Source of the DNA: Dictyocoela muelleri
Lineage: Eukaryota; Microsporidia
Direction: 5' to 3'
Length of the DNA: 18,705 nucleotides
NCBI GenBank assembly: GCA_016256075.1
Contig: SDVU01000168.1
Span: 1 to 18,705, forward strand
Below, one piece after another: positions 16,538 to 18,705 of the stretch (its first letter is position 1; the number at the start of each line of letters is the position of its first letter). Under the pieces are notes generated by a model. That model did not search any database, was not told the origin of the DNA, and was given only the letters and a program-made list of their open reading frames with translations. The translations under genes were made by a program, and so were the position numbers.

Positions 16538-17250
16538 GGCATGCAAAATGATGTCTCTGATCATCTTGATAAACTAATAAAAGATGGAATTATAACCGAA
16601 ACATAAACAAATTACGTATCACCAGCCTTCATTATTAGAAAGAAAAATGGCAAAATTATACTTGTAATTGACTACATGAACAGTATAACTAAGAAGTGTC
16701 ACCAATTTACACCGAATATGTTTGAATTATTAGGCAAACTTAAAGGTGCATCGATTTTTTCAAGCTTAGATCTCAATCAAGGTTACTATCAAGTTAGTAT
16801 CGCAAAAGATGATATTCCAAAAACCGGATTTAAAATCCTCAATCGCACATTCGTATTCAACAAAATGCCCTTCGGATTGTGCAACGCGCAAGCTACATTT
16901 CAAAGGATAATGAATGAAATGTTAAAAGATGTAAGAAATATCCTAATATATTTGGACGATATAGTAGTCTACAGTGATAATTTAAATAATCATTTGAATA
17001 ATCTCAAAGAAATATTTACAATCTTCGAAACTAAAACGTCTCTTTAAATTTTGAAAAGTGTATATTCGGGTGGAAAAAATAAAATTTTTAGGACATTACA
17101 TTTCATCAAAAGGAATATATCCAGATATTTCAAAAATCAATGATTTTATATTTAAAATCCCTAAGACAAAAACTCAATTACAAAAAATACTTGGTCTTCT
17201 CAATTGGTATAGACTTTTCATACCCATGATATCTGTTGAACTATCTGATA
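16538..17250 (+). mobile_element. Broken Ty3/Gypsy-like pol fossil, plus strand
   Basis: Reverse-transcriptase sequence of the Ty3/Gypsy type: SLDLNQGYYQVSI (about 16763-16801), MPFGLCNAQATFQRI and the catalytic ILIYLDDIVVYSD (about 16940-16978), then KIKFLGHYISSKG and a thumb-like LLNWYRLFIP. Only part of pol is present and no long terminal repeats are visible. It is broken, with a few breaks and lost ends. Foldback element Q bounds it on the left and SINE1 on the right. The reading sequence is better preserved than in the fossil at 7405-8789, so it is probably younger. Confidence 0.85.
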
Positions 17251-17437
17251 TATATTATGTGGCGCGCGCAGCGCTCCACCCGCGCCATTAGCGTCACTTT
17301 TTTTTTATTAAAGAAAAGTGTCACAACGAGGCTCGAACCCGCTATAATTACCTATCAATTATTATCTGTACCACTGGACTACAGAACCTAAAATAATAAA
17401 TTATAATCAATATAACTTTTTTTTATTAATGAATATA
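17250..17437 (-). repeat. SINE1 copy 2
   Basis: Reverse orientation of the repeat at 1-200. On the minus strand, A-box region TAGTCCAGTGGTAC and a consensus B box GGGTTCGAGCC (about 17331-17341 on the plus strand as GGCTCGAACCC) are the best preserved of the three copies. The T-arm can pair (GCGGG with CTCGT), and a 5-bp anticodon-like stem TAATT/AATTA with a 7-base loop is visible, but the acceptor stem is lost. The GC-rich tail palindrome lies at about 17258-17285. It abuts the Ty3/Gypsy fossil and probably inserted into it. Confidence 0.75.
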
Positions 17438-17479
17438 AAGATTTCGTGTCAAATTCATATTTAAGCAAAATAGATAAGA

Positions 17480-17890
17480 TACTATAAGTAAAATTTTCCT
17501 AATAATCGAGAAATGTTGTTTATCTCTTCCTTAGATACCCTCTCTCTGAAAAAAATATCGTAAACTACCAAACATGGAACTAGCAAGATAAAATAAAATT
17601 TATTTTATGTAGTCTTCTATACTATTGTAAAAATCAGTTTTTAATATTGGCTTATATTTCTAAGTTTAGTAAATATCGGGCTTGGCTTGAAATTTACTAA
17701 ACTCGGAAATATAGTGTTTTATCGACACAGATTTTCACAATATGTATATAAGACTACAAAAAGTAAATTTTATTTTTTCTTGCTAGTTTCATATTCTGTA
17801 ATTTACGATATTTTTTCAAAGGAGTGAAGCAAAGGAAATAGAGAAAGTTTCTCTGCTATTATAATTGCCTTTACGCTCTTATAATTAACT
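17480..17890. repeat. Palindrome T
   Basis: A ~400-bp imperfect inverted repeat. Strong inner arms are ATATCGTAAACTACCAAACA...ACTAGCAAGA (17567-17606) and TCTTGCTAGTTTCATATT...TTACGATATT (17778-17815). Further inside are TAGTCTT/AAGACTA and a centre TTTAGTAAAT...ATTTACTAAA (17665-17702). Weaker pairing extends outward (AAGGAAATAGAGAAA with the region around 17505-17535). No coding capacity. Confidence 0.65.
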
Positions 17891-17989
17891 ATTTCTCAAA
17901 TAATTTTATTTCTATATTTTGATGTCCTTTGGTATAAAATTCAATGAATATTTAAGATCGCATTTTATAGATTTTAAATAACAGTAAAG

Positions 17990-18050
17990 GTATTTTTTAT
18001 TAAATAAAATAAATGTGGGGCTACTGGTGCGTGTGTTGCGCTGTGTTATA
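17990..18050 (+). repeat. SINE1 3'-tail fragment
   Basis: TTAAATAAAATAAATGTGGG followed by GCTACTGGTGCGTGTGTTGC resembles the end of SINE1 (TTAATAAAATAAGTGGCTCT, then AATGGCGCAGGTGGCGCGCT at 18209-18248). Only the tail is recognisable. It directly precedes copy 3 in the same orientation. Confidence 0.42.
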
Positions 18051-18067
18051 TATAATATAATTATCTA

Positions 18068-18262
18068 TAATTTTTATCATCAAACTAATTTATTAAAAAA
18101 ACGTTTTATTGATTATAATTTATTATTTTAGGTTCTGTAGTCCAGTGGTACAGATAATAATTGCTAGGCAATTTTAGCATGTTCGAGCCTCGTTGTGACA
18201 CTTTTCTTTAATAAAATAAGTGGCTCTAATGGCGCAGGTGGCGCGCTGCTCCGCCACATATT
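18068..18262 (+). repeat. SINE1 copy 3
   Basis: Full-length match to the repeat that opens the window, from TAATTTTTATCATCAAACTA (18068-18087) through the A box TAGTCCAGTGGTAC, the B box GTTCGAGCC (about 18181-18189), TGTGACACTTTTCTTTAATA and the GC-rich tail GGCGCGCTGCTCCGCCACAT. Close identity to copies 1 and 2 suggests relatively recent activity. Confidence 0.76.
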
Positions 18263-18705
18263 TTATTTATAGGATGTTCACTTGTCGTAAATGCTCGTAT
18301 TTTCATGCAATATTGGCGATAAAGTCTTTCGAAATTCGAAAAATCTCGTGAATGGGAATGCGCGGTAAAATTAAGAACAGTTAAATCATTTATTGTAATT
18401 ATACGACTAAGGCATTTTCGATAAACACATCTTCAAAACGTGTATTTATCATTTTTTAGAATATAATTATAGACGTGTCAGTCATATAATATCATTTGAA
18501 AATTTCTTTTTTAATTTTTTATAATTTCATTTCCGTCAAACTCCATTTGAGAGTATCAATTAGTTTTTTTCTAATCGAAAACCCAGAGTTTCACCCAGCT
18601 GGGAGAACAGCGGTCAACATTATAATATAAATAGGGCATCTTTAGTATTCAGGCCAATAAAATCGCCCAAATACTAAAGAAAAGCAAAAAATTAAAGATT
18701 AAAAA
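18263..18705. other. 3' end region with one hairpin, no gene seen
   Basis: No reading frame or RNA gene can be supported. A perfect inverted repeat TCTTTAGTATT/AATACTAAAGA (about 18639-18680) encloses ~20 bases, and TATAAATA occurs at 18626-18633 just before it. Whether a transcript starts here cannot be told. Confidence 0.4.

Noticed and set aside
70-18190. True tRNA genes at the A/B-box sites
   Set aside because: Acceptor stems do not pair, anticodon loops lack a proper U33 context, and the units recur as longer dispersed repeats, so they are SINE heads rather than tRNA genes.

Overview
The window is very AT-rich, gene-poor DNA dominated by mobile-element remains. The only clearly intact host gene is an intronless GATA-type zinc-finger transcription factor at 2871-4640 on the minus strand. 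A fungal-style GATA finger, a stop codon that overlaps an AATAAA signal, an extreme AT bias, and many Merlin-type (IS1595/ISXO2-like) DNA transposons together suggest a microsporidian with an expanded, repeat-laden genome. That assignment is inference: no rRNA or conserved housekeeping gene is present to confirm it.

Layout. Positions 1-2870 hold a tRNA-derived repeat (SINE1), a minisatellite bounded by inverted repeats, two copies of a second tRNA-derived repeat (SINE2), and a probable hAT-type MITE. Positions 2871-4668 are the GATA gene with a TATA-like box. Positions 4847-7404 hold a 15-bp minisatellite, a long SINE2 copy whose 3' end is repeated on both sides of a large foldback element, a tRNA-like relic, and a 543-bp MITE. 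Positions 7405-8789 are a broken Ty3/Gypsy pol fossil (minus strand).

Positions 8790-14702 carry four Merlin-type transposons. Merlin B (8790-11307, plus strand) is split by Merlin A (9106-10350, minus strand), which has near-identical terminal inverted repeats and a perfect 8-bp target duplication. Merlin E lies at 11650-12761. Merlin D (13744-14702) sits between two copies of a ~295-bp palindrome. All four transposase genes are broken. In A, B and E the termini are doubled or hairpin-forming.

Positions 15004-18705 hold another small palindrome, a SINE2 copy cut off by a foldback element carrying a ~24-bp tandem array, a second Ty3/Gypsy fossil (plus strand) cut off by SINE1, a ~400-bp palindrome, and further SINE1 material. 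There is no operon-like organisation. The window reads as one regulatory gene embedded in a nested bed of DNA transposons, tRNA-derived SINEs and long inverted repeats.
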